A stretch of DNA of 64,000 nt from Pseudolabrys taiwanensis (GTDB lineage: Bacteria > Pseudomonadota > Alphaproteobacteria > Rhizobiales > Xanthobacteraceae), in NCBI RefSeq assembly GCF_003367395.1, contig NZ_CP031417.1, positions 4,464,001-4,528,000 of the forward strand, written 5' to 3'. Shown piece by piece: positions 25,005 through 33,361 of this stretch. The notes below the pieces were generated by a model. That model was not told the DNA's origin. It saw only the letters and a list, made by a program, of their open reading frames with translations, and ran no database searches. The translations under genes were made by a program, and so were the position numbers. Every line of letters begins with the position of its first letter. Within the stretch, counting starts at the first letter, position 1.

Positions 25005-25976
25005 CTACTCGATCTGCTTGATCTTCGCGTCGCGGATGACGCGGCCCCACTTCTCGACCTCTTTCTTGATGTAGGCCGCGAACTCGTCCGGCGTGTTGGC
25101 GACTGGGTCGAAGCCGAGTTGCGCGCACTTCTCCTTCACATCGGGCATCGCCATGATCTTGGCGATTTCCTTGTAGAGCAGATCGGTGATCTCCTTCGGG
25201 GTCTTGGCGGGTGCGAAGACGCCTTGCATCGTTTCCGACTCCTGCTCGGAGAAGCCGGCCTCGGCGAGTGTCGGCACGTCAGGCAGCGCCGCCGACCGCT
25301 TCGCGGAGGTGACGGCGAGGCCGCGCAAGGCGCCGCCTTGCACTTGCGGCGAGGTCGGCGGCAGCGCCGTGAAAGCGATCGGCGTATGACCGGCGACCGC
25401 GGATTGGATCGCTGGACCGGCGCCACCGAACGGCACGCTAGCGGCATCGAGTTTCAGCGACAGCTTGAACAATTCGGCTGCGAGTTGCGGCGTCGTGCCG
25501 ATGCCGGGGTTGGCGATCGAGTATTTGCCCGGCTCCTTCTTGAGCAGCTCGACCAACTCCTTCACCGACTTCGCCGGGAAGCTGGCATTCACCACCAGAA
25601 TGTTCGGCGAGGCGGCGGCCAACGTGATGGGCACGAAATCGGTGAAGGCGTTGTAAGGATTCTTGGCGTAGAGGCTCGGGTTCACCACGTAGCTCGAGCT
25701 TGCGACGAGCAGCGTGTAGCCATCGGCCGGTGCATGGGCCGCCGCCATGGTGCCGATATTGCCGCCGGCGCCGGGCCGGTTCTCGACAAAGAATTGTTGC
25801 TTGAGATTTTCAGACAGCTTCTGAGCAACCAATCGTGCCATCACGTCGGTCGGGCCGCCCGCGGCGAACGGCACGATCACGCGGACAGGATGGTCCGGAT
25901 AATTGGCAGCTGAAGCCATGCCGATACCCGCGGCGAGAGCCACGGCTACGGCCATTGTGCGCATCACAACTTTCAT
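25005..25976 (-). CDS. Bug/TctC-family periplasmic solute-binding protein
   Basis: 323 residues; signal peptide to about residue 23 (MASA-A). Motifs: YPDHPVRVIVPFAAGGPTD, ENRPGAGGNIGTMAA and VPFGGAGPAIQSAVAG. Position directly upstream of the TarD-like gene (121 bases, with a palindrome between) suggests it binds the hydroxy-dicarboxylate that the dehydratase consumes, consistent with known C4/C6-dicarboxylate specificities of Bug proteins; this is inference. ATG 25976. A decayed paralogue lies 12 bases upstream. No TctA/B genes nearby. Confidence 0.9.
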   Translation of the reverse strand: MKVVMRTMAVAVALAAGIGMASAANYPDHPVRVIVPFAAGGPTDVMARLVAQKLSENLKQQFFVENRPGAGGNIGTMAAAHAPADGYTLLVASSSYVVNPSLYAKNPYNAFTDFVPITLAAASPNILVVNASFPAKSVKELVELLKKEPGKYSIANPGIGTTPQLAAELFKLSLKLDAASVPFGGAGPAIQSAVAGHTPIAFTALPPTSPQVQGGALRGLAVTSAKRSAALPDVPTLAEAGFSEQESETMQGVFAPAKTPKEITDLLYKEIAKIMAMPDVKEKCAQLGFDPVANTPDEFAAYIKKEVEKWGRVIRDAKIKQIE

Positions 25977-25988
25977 CTTCTCCTCCGG

Positions 25989-26273
25989 TTAAGAACGGCT
26001 GTTTGAGCAGCTCATTTCACTTTTGAATTTTGTATGATCGATCATCGCCGCCCATTTCGGCGGTTGTGCTTTGAGGCGGGCGGCAGAATGCGCGACCGTA
26101 TCGGCGATCGCCTCGAAACCGAGGGCGTCGCGCGCCATTGTCTCGGTCGAGCCCGCGGGCGCGAACGATACGATGATTTCGTTTTGTCGCCGGGAGTAGC
26201 GTTGCCGGGCCATCGCCGATGCCCCGAACGGTACGAGGCGCAGGCCGGCAAACGCGCATTTGAGCGTCTTCAT
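25989..26273 (-). pseudogene. Bug-family pseudogene with internal deletion
   Basis: 94 codons. The first ~45 residues are a Bug signal peptide and first strand (MKTLKCAFAGL... EIIVSFAPAGSTETMAR), and the remaining ~45 are a Bug C-terminus (GFEAIADTVAHSAARLKAQPPKWAAMI), joined in frame with about 230 residues missing. Conserved prolines and glycines of the phosphate-binding-like loop are altered (VSFAPAGS for VPFAPGGS). The ribosome site GGAGGAGGAA before ATG 26273 is still strong, so a short secreted peptide could be made. Not the same paralogue as the intact Bug gene 12 bases downstream. Confidence 0.75.
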
Positions 26274-26358
26274 CCGTTCCTCCTCCCATGCGTCCACCTT
26301 GTTGAAGCGGCGGATCGCAGCGATCTAACTTGGCGCGCTTTTCACGCGCCTCGCAATA

Positions 26359-27240
26359 CTACGGCTTGAGACCGAGGATTGCGCGTGCCTCCTTCGCCGT
26401 GGCGAGTTCGGCGCCGATGTCGTCGAGAATACGCACGGCTTTCTCGCATAATGCGGCGTTGCTCGGAGTCAGCTTGCCCTTGCTCAGGTAAACATTGTCT
26501 TCCATGCCGACCCGCACGTGGCCGCCGAGCAGCCAGGCCGTGCAGAGCATCGGAAATTGCCAGCGGCCGATGGCGAAGGCCGCCCAGGCCGCATCCGCCG
26601 GCAGCAGCGACTGCGCATACATCAGCGTCTGTGGCGTGGATATGAAGCCGTAACGAACGCCCATGACGATCTGGAACAGAGGCGGCCGCTTGATGATGCC
26701 CTGATCCAGCAATGCGTGCGCGAGCTGTATGTCGCCCGAATCGAACACTTCCAGCTCCGGCTTGGAGCCGGCCTTCTGGATCTCATTTGCCATCAGCGTG
26801 ACGTTCTCTGGCGGGTTGATCACCGCGGCCGAGCCGGACCACATCGTGTTCAAGTCGAGCGTGGCGATGTCGGGCTTGAGCTCGACGATATGCTCGACGC
26901 GCTTGAGCGGATGCATCGCCGATGTGCCGGGGCCGGCGATCTTCGGATCGTCCTTGCTCGGCACGAAGCGGCCACCGGGACCGGTGGTCAAATTGATGAT
27001 CAATTCGGAGTTCTTATCGCGGATACGCTCGACGACTTCGCGATAATGCGCGAGCTCGGTGCTGGGCCGCCCGTCGGGATGCCGCACATGAATGTGCGCG
27101 ATCGCGGCGCCGACCTTCGCGGATTCGAGCGCGGCGTTCGCGATCTGCTCCGGCGTGCAGGGCAGGTTGGGATTCTGCTCTATCGTCGTGAGATTGCCGG
27201 TGACGGCGACGGTGAGGATGGTTTTCTTCGGAGGGGCCAT
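26359..27240 (-). CDS. beta-keto acid cleavage enzyme (BKACE, DUF849 family)
   Basis: 293 residues from ATG 27240 (twelve earlier in-frame codons are not family-like and would cover the operator). TIM-barrel BKACE signature: the Zn ligands in AHIHVRHPDG (His49, His51) and the C-terminal VRVGMEDN. The enzymes condense a beta-keto acid with acetyl-CoA to give acetoacetate and a new CoA ester; specificity varies widely and is not predicted here. It is divergent from a TetR gene across 93 bases containing a perfect inverted repeat, and the TetR gene continues into a cyclase and a TPP enzyme. Confidence 0.88.
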   Translation of the reverse strand: MAPPKKTILTVAVTGNLTTIEQNPNLPCTPEQIANAALESAKVGAAIAHIHVRHPDGRPSTELAHYREVVERIRDKNSELIINLTTGPGGRFVPSKDDPKIAGPGTSAMHPLKRVEHIVELKPDIATLDLNTMWSGSAAVINPPENVTLMANEIQKAGSKPELEVFDSGDIQLAHALLDQGIIKRPPLFQIVMGVRYGFISTPQTLMYAQSLLPADAAWAAFAIGRWQFPMLCTAWLLGGHVRVGMEDNVYLSKGKLTPSNAALCEKAVRILDDIGAELATAKEARAILGLKP

Positions 27241-27266
27241 GACAGCTTGCGTAGACGAGGTGGGCG

Positions 27267-27290
27267 ATGTAAACAAACGACTGTTTACAT
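27267..27290. promoter_or_regulatory. perfect inverted repeat, probable TetR operator
   Basis: Arms ATGTAAACA (27267-27275) and TGTTTACAT (27282-27290) are perfectly complementary with a 6-base spacer. The dyad is centred between the BKACE start (27240) and the TetR start (27334), the standard place for a TetR-family operator controlling both directions. Confidence 0.75.
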
Positions 27291-27333
27291 TGCGCAGAGG
27301 TCGGGAGACGAGTCAAGCGTGCGGGCGATCGGC

Positions 27334-28020
27334 ATGGTGAAACCGCGACCAAAGACCGCTGCAGCCGCGCCGCGCGCGAACAAGGCTGCGGCGACCCAAT
27401 CGGTTCGCGAACGCATTCTCGAAGTTGCCGAGCGGCTGTTCGCCGAACACGGCATGTCGGGCGTCGGCCTGCGCGCCATCTCGGCCGAGGCCCAGGTGAA
27501 TCTTGCGTCGATCGCCTATCACTTCGGCTCAAAGGATGGGTTGCTGGAGGCGCTGTTTGCGCAGCGCGCAGAGCCGATCGCGCAAGAGCGGCTGCGCTTG
27601 CTGGCGCAGTGCTACGAAGCGTCCGCCAAACCGAACCTCGAAGACATCCTCGACGCCTTCCTAAGGCCGGCGCTGGTGTTGGGCGTGCAGCCGCAGTTCG
27701 GCGGTCCAGCCTTCGTCAAGCTGCGGGCGCGGCTCGCGACCGAGCCGGAGGCGCTGTCGCGCAAGATCCTGTCGAAAGCCTTCGATCTATCGAGCCGCAA
27801 ATTCATCGATGCGATCGCGGACGCGCTGCCGGAGATGCCGCGCGCCGAAGTCGAATGGCGTTTCCATTTCATGCTCGGCGCCATGTTCTACACCATGGCG
27901 GATTCCGGCCGCATCCAGGCGCTGACCAAGGGACGCATCGACCCGGGCAACGTCAAAAGCGCGCTGCGTCACATGATCCCGTTCTTAGCCGCGGGCTTCC
28001 GCTCCGCGGCGGTGCCTTGA
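27334..28020 (+). CDS. TetR-family transcriptional regulator
   Basis: 228 residues from ATG 27334; a GTG five codons earlier (27319) is also in frame. After a basic, Ala-rich N-terminus the HTH reads RERILEVAERLFAEHGMSGVGLRAISAEAQVNLASIAYHFGSKDGL (about 25-70). The C-terminal ligand-binding domain is of the CecR/YbiH-like type. It probably represses itself and the divergent BKACE gene through the inverted repeat at 27267-27290. The cyclase gene follows after 25 bases. Confidence 0.9.
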   Translation: MVKPRPKTAAAAPRANKAAATQSVRERILEVAERLFAEHGMSGVGLRAISAEAQVNLASIAYHFGSKDGLLEALFAQRAEPIAQERLRLLAQCYEASAKPNLEDILDAFLRPALVLGVQPQFGGPAFVKLRARLATEPEALSRKILSKAFDLSSRKFIDAIADALPEMPRAEVEWRFHFMLGAMFYTMADSGRIQALTKGRIDPGNVKSALRHMIPFLAAGFRSAAVP

Positions 28021-28045
28021 AATCAACGAGAAAAGGAAAAGAGGA

Positions 28046-29020
28046 ATGGCCCGCAAGATCACGCGCCAGGACATGCGCGAAGCTGCCGAGAAGTACAAGA
28101 ACTGGGGCAAATGGGGTCCCGAAGACGAGATCGGGACGCTCAACTACACCTCGGCCGAGGACATCGTCGCCGCGACGCGCCTGGTGAAGAAGGGCAAGGT
28201 CATCTCGCTTGCGCTCAACTTCGACCACACCGGTCCGCAGGGCGCCAAGAGCAAGTATCCGTCGATGGGCCGCACCAACCCGATCCACACGATGCTGCGC
28301 ACCGGCACCGACGCCTATTCCGGCGTGCTCGACAAGCGCGGCATTCGCGCCGCCGACGATATGGTGGTGATGCCGCTCCAGTGCGGCACGCAGTGGGACG
28401 GGCTCGGCCATGTCTTCTATGAGAACTACATGTGGAACGGCTACGACTGCCGCGAGGTGACGTCGGCCGGCGCGCAAAAGTGCGGCATCGAGAAGACCAA
28501 GAACAAGATGGTCGGCCGCGGCGTTTTGCTGGACGTCGCTCGGTACAAAGGCGTCGACTCGCTCGATGACGGCTACGGCATCACCAACGACGACCTCTAC
28601 GGCACCGCGAAGAAGCAGAATGTCGAGCTCAAGCGCGGCGATTACGTCATCGTGCGCACTGGCATGATGGAGCGCTGCCAGAAAGTCGGCAGCTGGGATG
28701 GTTATCCGGGCGGCGACGCGCCGGGCTTTTCCTTCGAGACGCTCGATTTCGTCAAGCAGACCGAACTCGCGGCACTCGCTGCCGACACCTGGGGCTGCGA
28801 AGTGCGGCCGAACCAAGTCGCCGAGGGCGAGAACATCAACCAGCCCTGGCACTGGATTACGATTCCGATCATGGGCATGACCATGGGCGAGATCTTCGAG
28901 CTCAAGGAACTGGCGGACGATTGCGCCGCCGACAAGGTCTACGAGTTCCTGTTCGTCGCGCCCGCGATTCCGATCACCGGCGCGGTCGGCTCGCCCGTCA
29001 ATCCGCTGGCGATCAAGTAG
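28046..29020 (+). CDS. cyclase-family (kynurenine formamidase-like) metal hydrolase
   Basis: 324 residues, Cyclase superfamily PF04199. The metal-binding region, usually HxGTHxDxPxH, appears as QCGTQWDGLGHVFY, with the second His replaced by Gln but Asp and the last His retained, as in the longer cyclase-family branch. These proteins hydrolyse amides, lactones or similar bonds; the reaction here is unknown. ATG 28046 with GAGGA upstream. It is co-directional with TetR (25 bases upstream) and the TPP enzyme (127 bases downstream, separated by a repeat). Confidence 0.82.
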   Translation: MARKITRQDMREAAEKYKNWGKWGPEDEIGTLNYTSAEDIVAATRLVKKGKVISLALNFDHTGPQGAKSKYPSMGRTNPIHTMLRTGTDAYSGVLDKRGIRAADDMVVMPLQCGTQWDGLGHVFYENYMWNGYDCREVTSAGAQKCGIEKTKNKMVGRGVLLDVARYKGVDSLDDGYGITNDDLYGTAKKQNVELKRGDYVIVRTGMMERCQKVGSWDGYPGGDAPGFSFETLDFVKQTELAALAADTWGCEVRPNQVAEGENINQPWHWITIPIMGMTMGEIFELKELADDCAADKVYEFLFVAPAIPITGAVGSPVNPLAIK

Positions 29021-29051
29021 GTCATCCGAGACCAGCGCATAGCCATCCGCC

Positions 29052-29134
29052 CGTCATGGCCGGGCTTGTCTCGGCCATCCACGCCTTTTTAAAGCATGAA
29101 GACGTGGATGCCCGGCCCGAGGCCGGGCATGACG
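29052..29134. repeat. inverted pair of intergenic repeat halves
   Basis: A ~32-base segment (29052-29083, CGTCATGGCCGGGCTTGTC...) and its near inverse (29103-29134, ending GGCCGGGCATGACG) form a large imperfect hairpin between the cyclase and TPP genes. It belongs to the ATGGCCGGG family. Confidence 0.65.
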
Positions 29135-29147
29135 CCGAGAATGCTGA

Positions 29148-30857
29148 ATGGATAGTGAGAACAGACAAATGCTCGGTCACAATCAAAAGCGCCTCGGCGC
29201 GGAAGTCATCGCCGATATGCTCGCCGGCTACGGCGTCAGCCACGTCTTCATGGTGCCGGCGGTCCTGCGCCGCACCTTTGCCGAGATGGAACGGCGCACC
29301 AACATTGCGCGCATCCATTGTCACGGCGAGAAGTCCGCGGCCTATATGGCCGACGGCTATGCGCGTGCCTCCGGCAAGCCGGGCGTGTGCATGGCGCAGG
29401 TGATCGGCGCGCTCAACCTCGCCGCCGGCCTGCGCGACGCGTATCTCGCGCATTCGCCGGTGATCGCCATCACCGGCGGCCGCGATCCCAAGACCAAGTT
29501 TCGCAAGGTCTATCAGGAGATCGACGACATCCCGGCCTTCGAGCCGGTGACCAAGTTCAACGCCACCATCGACGATATCACCCGCGCGCCGGACATGCTG
29601 CGTCAGGCCTTCCGCGTTGCGACGACAGGCGCGCCCGGTCCGGTGCATCTTCAGTTCCGCGGCAATGAGGGCCAGCTCGACGCCGAGGAAGGCGAGATGG
29701 AAGCCCTGGTCGAAAAGCAATTCGCACAGGTGCCGCCGTTCCGGCCGCAGCCGCAACCTGAACACGTGACCGCCGCACTGGCGTTGCTGCAGAACGCGGA
29801 GCGGCCGATTTTCGTCGCCGGCGGCGGCGTGCGCGCCTCCGGCGCCGGCCGTGAACTCGTGCAGCTCGCCGAAGCACTGCAAATCCCGGTCGTCACCTCG
29901 CTCAACGGCAAGGACACGATCCCGGGCGTGCATCCTTTGTCGGTCGGCGTCGTCGGCAGCTATTCGCGCGAGAGCGCCAATCGCGCCGTCAACCGTGCCG
30001 ATCTCGTCTGCTTCATCGGCACCGAGACCGGCGGCATGACCACGCATTTCTGGGCGGTGCCGAAGATCGGCACGCCGGCGATTCAGATCGACATCGAGCC
30101 TGAAGCGATCGGCCGCAATTATCCGCTGCAAGCGAGCGTGCTCGGTGACGCCAAGTCCGTCCTTGCCGCGATGCTGGCACAGGCCGACAAGGCGAGCGCG
30201 GCCAAACGCGCCAACTGGGTGAAGGAGATCGGCGCGCTCAAAGCGGAGTGGTACGCGAAATATAAGCCGTTGCTCGAATCGGACGCGATGCCGATCAACC
30301 CGGCGCGCATCTGCCACGAGTTGACGCAGCACGTGCCGGACGACGCGATCGTCATTGTCGACACCGGCCACGCCGGCATGTGGATGGGCGGCCTGTACGA
30401 CCTGCGCAAGGATACGCAGAGCTACATCCGCAGTGCCGGCCATCTCGGCTGGGCCTTCTGCGCCGGTATCGGCGCCAAGGCGGCGTGCCCGGAGCGGCCG
30501 GTGGTCGTGTTCACCGGTGATGCCGGCTTCTGGTATCACATCGGCGAGCTTGAGACACAGGTGCGCTGGAACATCCCGTCGGTGACGCTCGTCAACAACA
30601 ACGGCGGTGGCAACCAGTCGAAGCGCGGCTTTGACCGCGTCTATGGCGGCGAGGGCAACAACCGCTCACGCGAATTGTGGACCTACAATCCGATGAACTT
30701 CGCCAAGATCGCGGAAGACATCGGTGCGCTGGGCATTCGCGTCGAGAAGCCGTCGGAGATCGGCCCGGCGCTTGCCAAGGCGATCGCGTCGAAGCGGCCC
30801 GCGGTGATCGACGTCGCCACCGACATCGAGGCCTTGGCGCCGACAGCCGTCGCCTGA
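29148..30857 (+). CDS. thiamine-pyrophosphate enzyme of the acetolactate synthase / benzoylformate decarboxylase superfamily
   Basis: 569 residues with the three POX domains. The N-terminal Pyr domain has the catalytic Glu61 in HCHGEKSAAYMADGYAR, the middle domain a Rossmann-like fold, and the PP domain the TPP/Mg motif GDAGFWYHIGELETQ ... VNNNGG. It lacks clear features that would make it a true IlvB (no regulatory subunit nearby), so it is probably a 2-oxoacid decarboxylase or carboligase of a catabolic pathway, in keeping with the cyclase and BKACE neighbours. ATG 29148; ATG 29169 is an alternative. A strong stem-loop follows the stop codon. Confidence 0.88.
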   Translation: MDSENRQMLGHNQKRLGAEVIADMLAGYGVSHVFMVPAVLRRTFAEMERRTNIARIHCHGEKSAAYMADGYARASGKPGVCMAQVIGALNLAAGLRDAYLAHSPVIAITGGRDPKTKFRKVYQEIDDIPAFEPVTKFNATIDDITRAPDMLRQAFRVATTGAPGPVHLQFRGNEGQLDAEEGEMEALVEKQFAQVPPFRPQPQPEHVTAALALLQNAERPIFVAGGGVRASGAGRELVQLAEALQIPVVTSLNGKDTIPGVHPLSVGVVGSYSRESANRAVNRADLVCFIGTETGGMTTHFWAVPKIGTPAIQIDIEPEAIGRNYPLQASVLGDAKSVLAAMLAQADKASAAKRANWVKEIGALKAEWYAKYKPLLESDAMPINPARICHELTQHVPDDAIVIVDTGHAGMWMGGLYDLRKDTQSYIRSAGHLGWAFCAGIGAKAACPERPVVVFTGDAGFWYHIGELETQVRWNIPSVTLVNNNGGGNQSKRGFDRVYGGEGNNRSRELWTYNPMNFAKIAEDIGALGIRVEKPSEIGPALAKAIASKRPAVIDVATDIEALAPTAVA

Positions 30858-30865
30858 CGTTACGT

Positions 30866-30898
30866 CCGGAAGCCGCGGCGGCCGGCCGCGGCTTCCGG
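30866..30898. terminator. stem-loop between convergent genes
   Basis: Perfect 13-base arms starting CCGGAAGCCGCGG (30866-30878) with inverse at 30886-30898 and a 7-base loop. It lies 9 bases after the TPP gene stop and 45 bases from the end of the convergent monooxygenase gene. The following T-run is weak (CTTTAG), so it may act as a bidirectional transcription/mRNA-end barrier. Confidence 0.65.
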
Positions 30899-30942
30899 CG
30901 CTTTAGATGGTCGGCTTTGGCGTGTGGTCCCTGCCTGACTGG

Positions 30943-32181
30943 CTAGAAAATGCCCTGAGGCTGCAGCCCGAGTTGCTGCGTTCCGTAGAGCGCCGAGAGC
31001 GTGTCCCAATCGATGCTGGAATGAAGTGCCGCGGTGTTGGCGTCGCGCCAGAACCGCTGGATGGGATTCTTCTCGTCTGCCGCCGCCGCGCCCGATTTGG
31101 CGAAGAGCTCGTTGACGACCTCCGCTGCGGTGCGCGCTGCAAAACCATGATTGCGGCGGATGCGGACGCGTTGCTCGGTGTCGAGTACGCCGCCGGCGCG
31201 CACGATTTCCTGGCCTTCTCTGAGACTGCTCACCATCATTGTCTGTGCCGCGTCAATGCGCGCCGCGGTTTGGCCGATGAGGCTCTGGATGAGTGCCGAC
31301 TCGGCAACTTTCTCGAACACGCCCGGCCGCGCCATGCGCTTTGCGCCACGGGCCGTTTCGGTGAAGGTATCGAGCGCACCTTGCGCCATGCCGACGATCG
31401 GAGAGACCAATGCTGTGGGTCCGAAGGTCGGGTAGCCGAAGCGCGCCTGCTCGTTGTCGGGCACCTCGAGCCCCGGCACCTTGCCAGAGAAGATAGCGCT
31501 CAAGGGCAGCACGCGATGCTTCGGCACGAAGATCGGATCGGTCACAACCACTGTCTTCGATCCGGTGCCTTGCAGACCGCCGACGTTCCAGCTGTCGTGG
31601 TCGACCTTCACGTCGCTGACGGGAACCAGACACCATGCTAACGCGGGCGGGCCTTCATTGTTGGGAAGTAACGCGGCAAGGATGAGCCACGCGGCGTTGT
31701 CGACGCCGCTCGCCCACGGCCATTGACCGGCGATCCTGTATCCGCCGTCAACGCTCTCGACTTTTGGCGTCGGCGTGTAGGAGACGGCGAGGAGATTGTC
31801 TGTGTCGTCCCAGACTTCCTGCTGCGCTTCGAGCGGAAAGAATGCCGTCATCCAGCCGAAGCAGACGGCGAGCGTGCCGCACCAGCCGGTGCTGCCGCAG
31901 GCCCGGCCGAGTTCGAACCCGATTTGTGCGAGCTCTGCAGGGCCGTACTCGTAACCGCCGAAACGCCGCGGCTGCATCGCGTGAAACACATCGGTGTCGC
32001 GCAAGGCATCCATGGTCTCGACGGGCACGCGTCTGGCTTTCTCGGCTGCAAGCGCTCGTGCCGCGATTTCGGGACGCAGCTTGCGAATGCGCGCGAGGAT
32101 ATCGTTGAACTCCGGCCGTAGCGCCGAAATCGGCGCCACGGACGAACGCATGGCTTCGACCTTCGTGGCTTCGATTTGCAT
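30943..32181 (-). CDS. group D flavin-dependent monooxygenase, acyl-CoA dehydrogenase fold (HsaA/HpaB-C2-like)
   Basis: 412 residues from ATG 32181 behind GGAGGAAAC. The fold is acyl-CoA dehydrogenase-like: N-terminal helices, FGGYEYGPAELAQIGFELGRACGSTGW near 80-105, a beta domain, and the C-terminal AcylCoA_dh_2 region (NHGFAARTAAEVVNELFAKSGAAA). Such enzymes are the oxygenase components of two-component systems that use reduced FMN/FAD to hydroxylate phenols or steroids. No flavin reductase is adjacent. An operator-like dyad (32202-32218) 21 bases upstream matches the one in front of the TetR gene. Confidence 0.86.
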   Translation of the reverse strand: MQIEATKVEAMRSSVAPISALRPEFNDILARIRKLRPEIAARALAAEKARRVPVETMDALRDTDVFHAMQPRRFGGYEYGPAELAQIGFELGRACGSTGWCGTLAVCFGWMTAFFPLEAQQEVWDDTDNLLAVSYTPTPKVESVDGGYRIAGQWPWASGVDNAAWLILAALLPNNEGPPALAWCLVPVSDVKVDHDSWNVGGLQGTGSKTVVVTDPIFVPKHRVLPLSAIFSGKVPGLEVPDNEQARFGYPTFGPTALVSPIVGMAQGALDTFTETARGAKRMARPGVFEKVAESALIQSLIGQTAARIDAAQTMMVSSLREGQEIVRAGGVLDTEQRVRIRRNHGFAARTAAEVVNELFAKSGAAAADEKNPIQRFWRDANTAALHSSIDWDTLSALYGTQQLGLQPQGIF

Positions 32182-32201
32182 TTTTGTTTCCTCCCCGACT
32201 G

Positions 32202-32218
32202 TACCAGTCGTTACGGTT
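32202..32218. promoter_or_regulatory. TetR operator-like dyad at the monooxygenase start
   Basis: TACC-N6-TACGGT followed by T (17 bases) shares its outer TACC and TACGGT arms with the perfect dyad at 33164-33180. It sits 21 bases upstream of the monooxygenase ATG, where repressor binding would block transcription. Confidence 0.5.
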
Positions 32219-32418
32219 TCAGTCTGCACCGTCGCGGCGGGTTTGACAAATCGACAATGGCATTTGCCGTCGCGCTCGACACAACGGCAAAGCCACCGCG
32301 AGGGTATGGGAGGTGTGCGTTGCGGCGAAGCCTTGTTCGGCTTATCGAATTCGGAACAGAATTGTTCGCGTGCCGATAGTTTTAATCGCGACCGATCGTC
32401 GGATCGAACTGTGCCCGC

Positions 32419-33090
32419 CTAGCGCCGCGCGCAACCTTGCAGGAAAATCGCGACGCAAAGCCGCACCGTCTCGTCGATGCGCTTGCCGCGTTCCTTGTCG
32501 CTGAGGGCGGACGTCAGCCAGCTCAGATGCTGCTCACCGATCAGCATGTCGTGAAACAGAACGGCCAGGCGAAAGGCGTCCACGTCGTCGCGGATGTTGC
32601 CCGCGCGTTGGTGCAGAGCGATCCAATCGCCGATCATCATCTGCGCCTGGCGCGGTCCGGTATCGTAAAAAAGCCGGCCAGCCGCGGGGAAATCGCGGCC
32701 GATCGACGTCATCAGGCGATGGAAACGGAGGATGGGGGGCGACACGACGTTCGACACGAACGTATGGCCTATGCGCGTCAGCTGTTCTTCGATGGTGCCG
32801 ATGGGCCGCGTATCGATATGGATCGTGACGTCCGCGCACATCTGTTCGACGACGGCCTCGAAGAGCTTTTCCTTGCTGCCGAAGTGCGAATAGATCGTTC
32901 CCTTCGAACCGCCGACCGTGTCGATAATGTCGTTGATGGAAACCTTGTCGTAGCCCTTTTCGAGAAAGAGCTTGGCCGCCGAGCGGACGATGCGCTCGCG
33001 CGGGCTGGCGGGCCGCTTGGCTCCGGTCGGGCCCGCTCCGGTCTTGCCGTTGTCCGTCCGGGCGGCGCCTGATTTTTCTGCCGAATCCAT
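32419..33090 (-). CDS. TetR-family transcriptional regulator
   Basis: 223 residues from ATG 33090 (a GTG three codons earlier is possible). HTH: RERIVRSAAKLFLEKGYDKVSINDIIDTVGGSKGTIYSHFGSKEKLFEAVV (about 31-80). The C-terminus matches the TetR_C (AefR-like) type. It probably represses its own promoter and the monooxygenase, since dyads of the same sequence class precede both. It is divergent from the AtaL/SnoaL fusion gene across 271 bases. Confidence 0.9.
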   Translation of the reverse strand: MDSAEKSGAARTDNGKTGAGPTGAKRPASPRERIVRSAAKLFLEKGYDKVSINDIIDTVGGSKGTIYSHFGSKEKLFEAVVEQMCADVTIHIDTRPIGTIEEQLTRIGHTFVSNVVSPPILRFHRLMTSIGRDFPAAGRLFYDTGPRQAQMMIGDWIALHQRAGNIRDDVDAFRLAVLFHDMLIGEQHLSWLTSALSDKERGKRIDETVRLCVAIFLQGCARR

Positions 33091-33163
33091 GATCGCCACC
33101 TATGGCAAGGATTGCGCGTCGAGGCCAGCCGGAAAACGCTTTGACTCGGTTGCAAGCTGCTAA

Positions 33164-33180
33164 TACCGTAACGTACGGTA
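33164..33180. promoter_or_regulatory. TetR operator-like dyad
   Basis: TACCGTA-ACG-TACGGTA, perfect 7-base arms, lies 73 bases upstream of the TetR start in the divergent region shared with the AtaL/SnoaL fusion. A degenerate copy precedes the monooxygenase at 32202. Confidence 0.65.
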
Positions 33181-33361
33181 CGACAAAGAAGGCGGCGGCT
33201 CGAATCGCCGGGCATTGGGAGGAGGCGGTATGAACAGCATCGGAAGGGTGTCGTCGCCCGGCGCGATGACCACGCGTTGAGGCTGCGCTTTCTTTCAGAC
33301 GTGGCGCTCCTGGCCCCGCGTCGATGTGTCTAACCGCCATTTGCAGCCAACGGAGCAGGTC

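Noticed and set aside
26017..26289. 90-codon minus-strand frame over the Bug pseudogene
   Set aside because: Arg-rich alternative frame; the overlapping frame shows clear Bug homology.
29022..30539. Minus-strand open frame of about 505 codons
   Set aside because: Antisense to the TPP enzyme; no recognisable motifs and Arg/His-rich composition.
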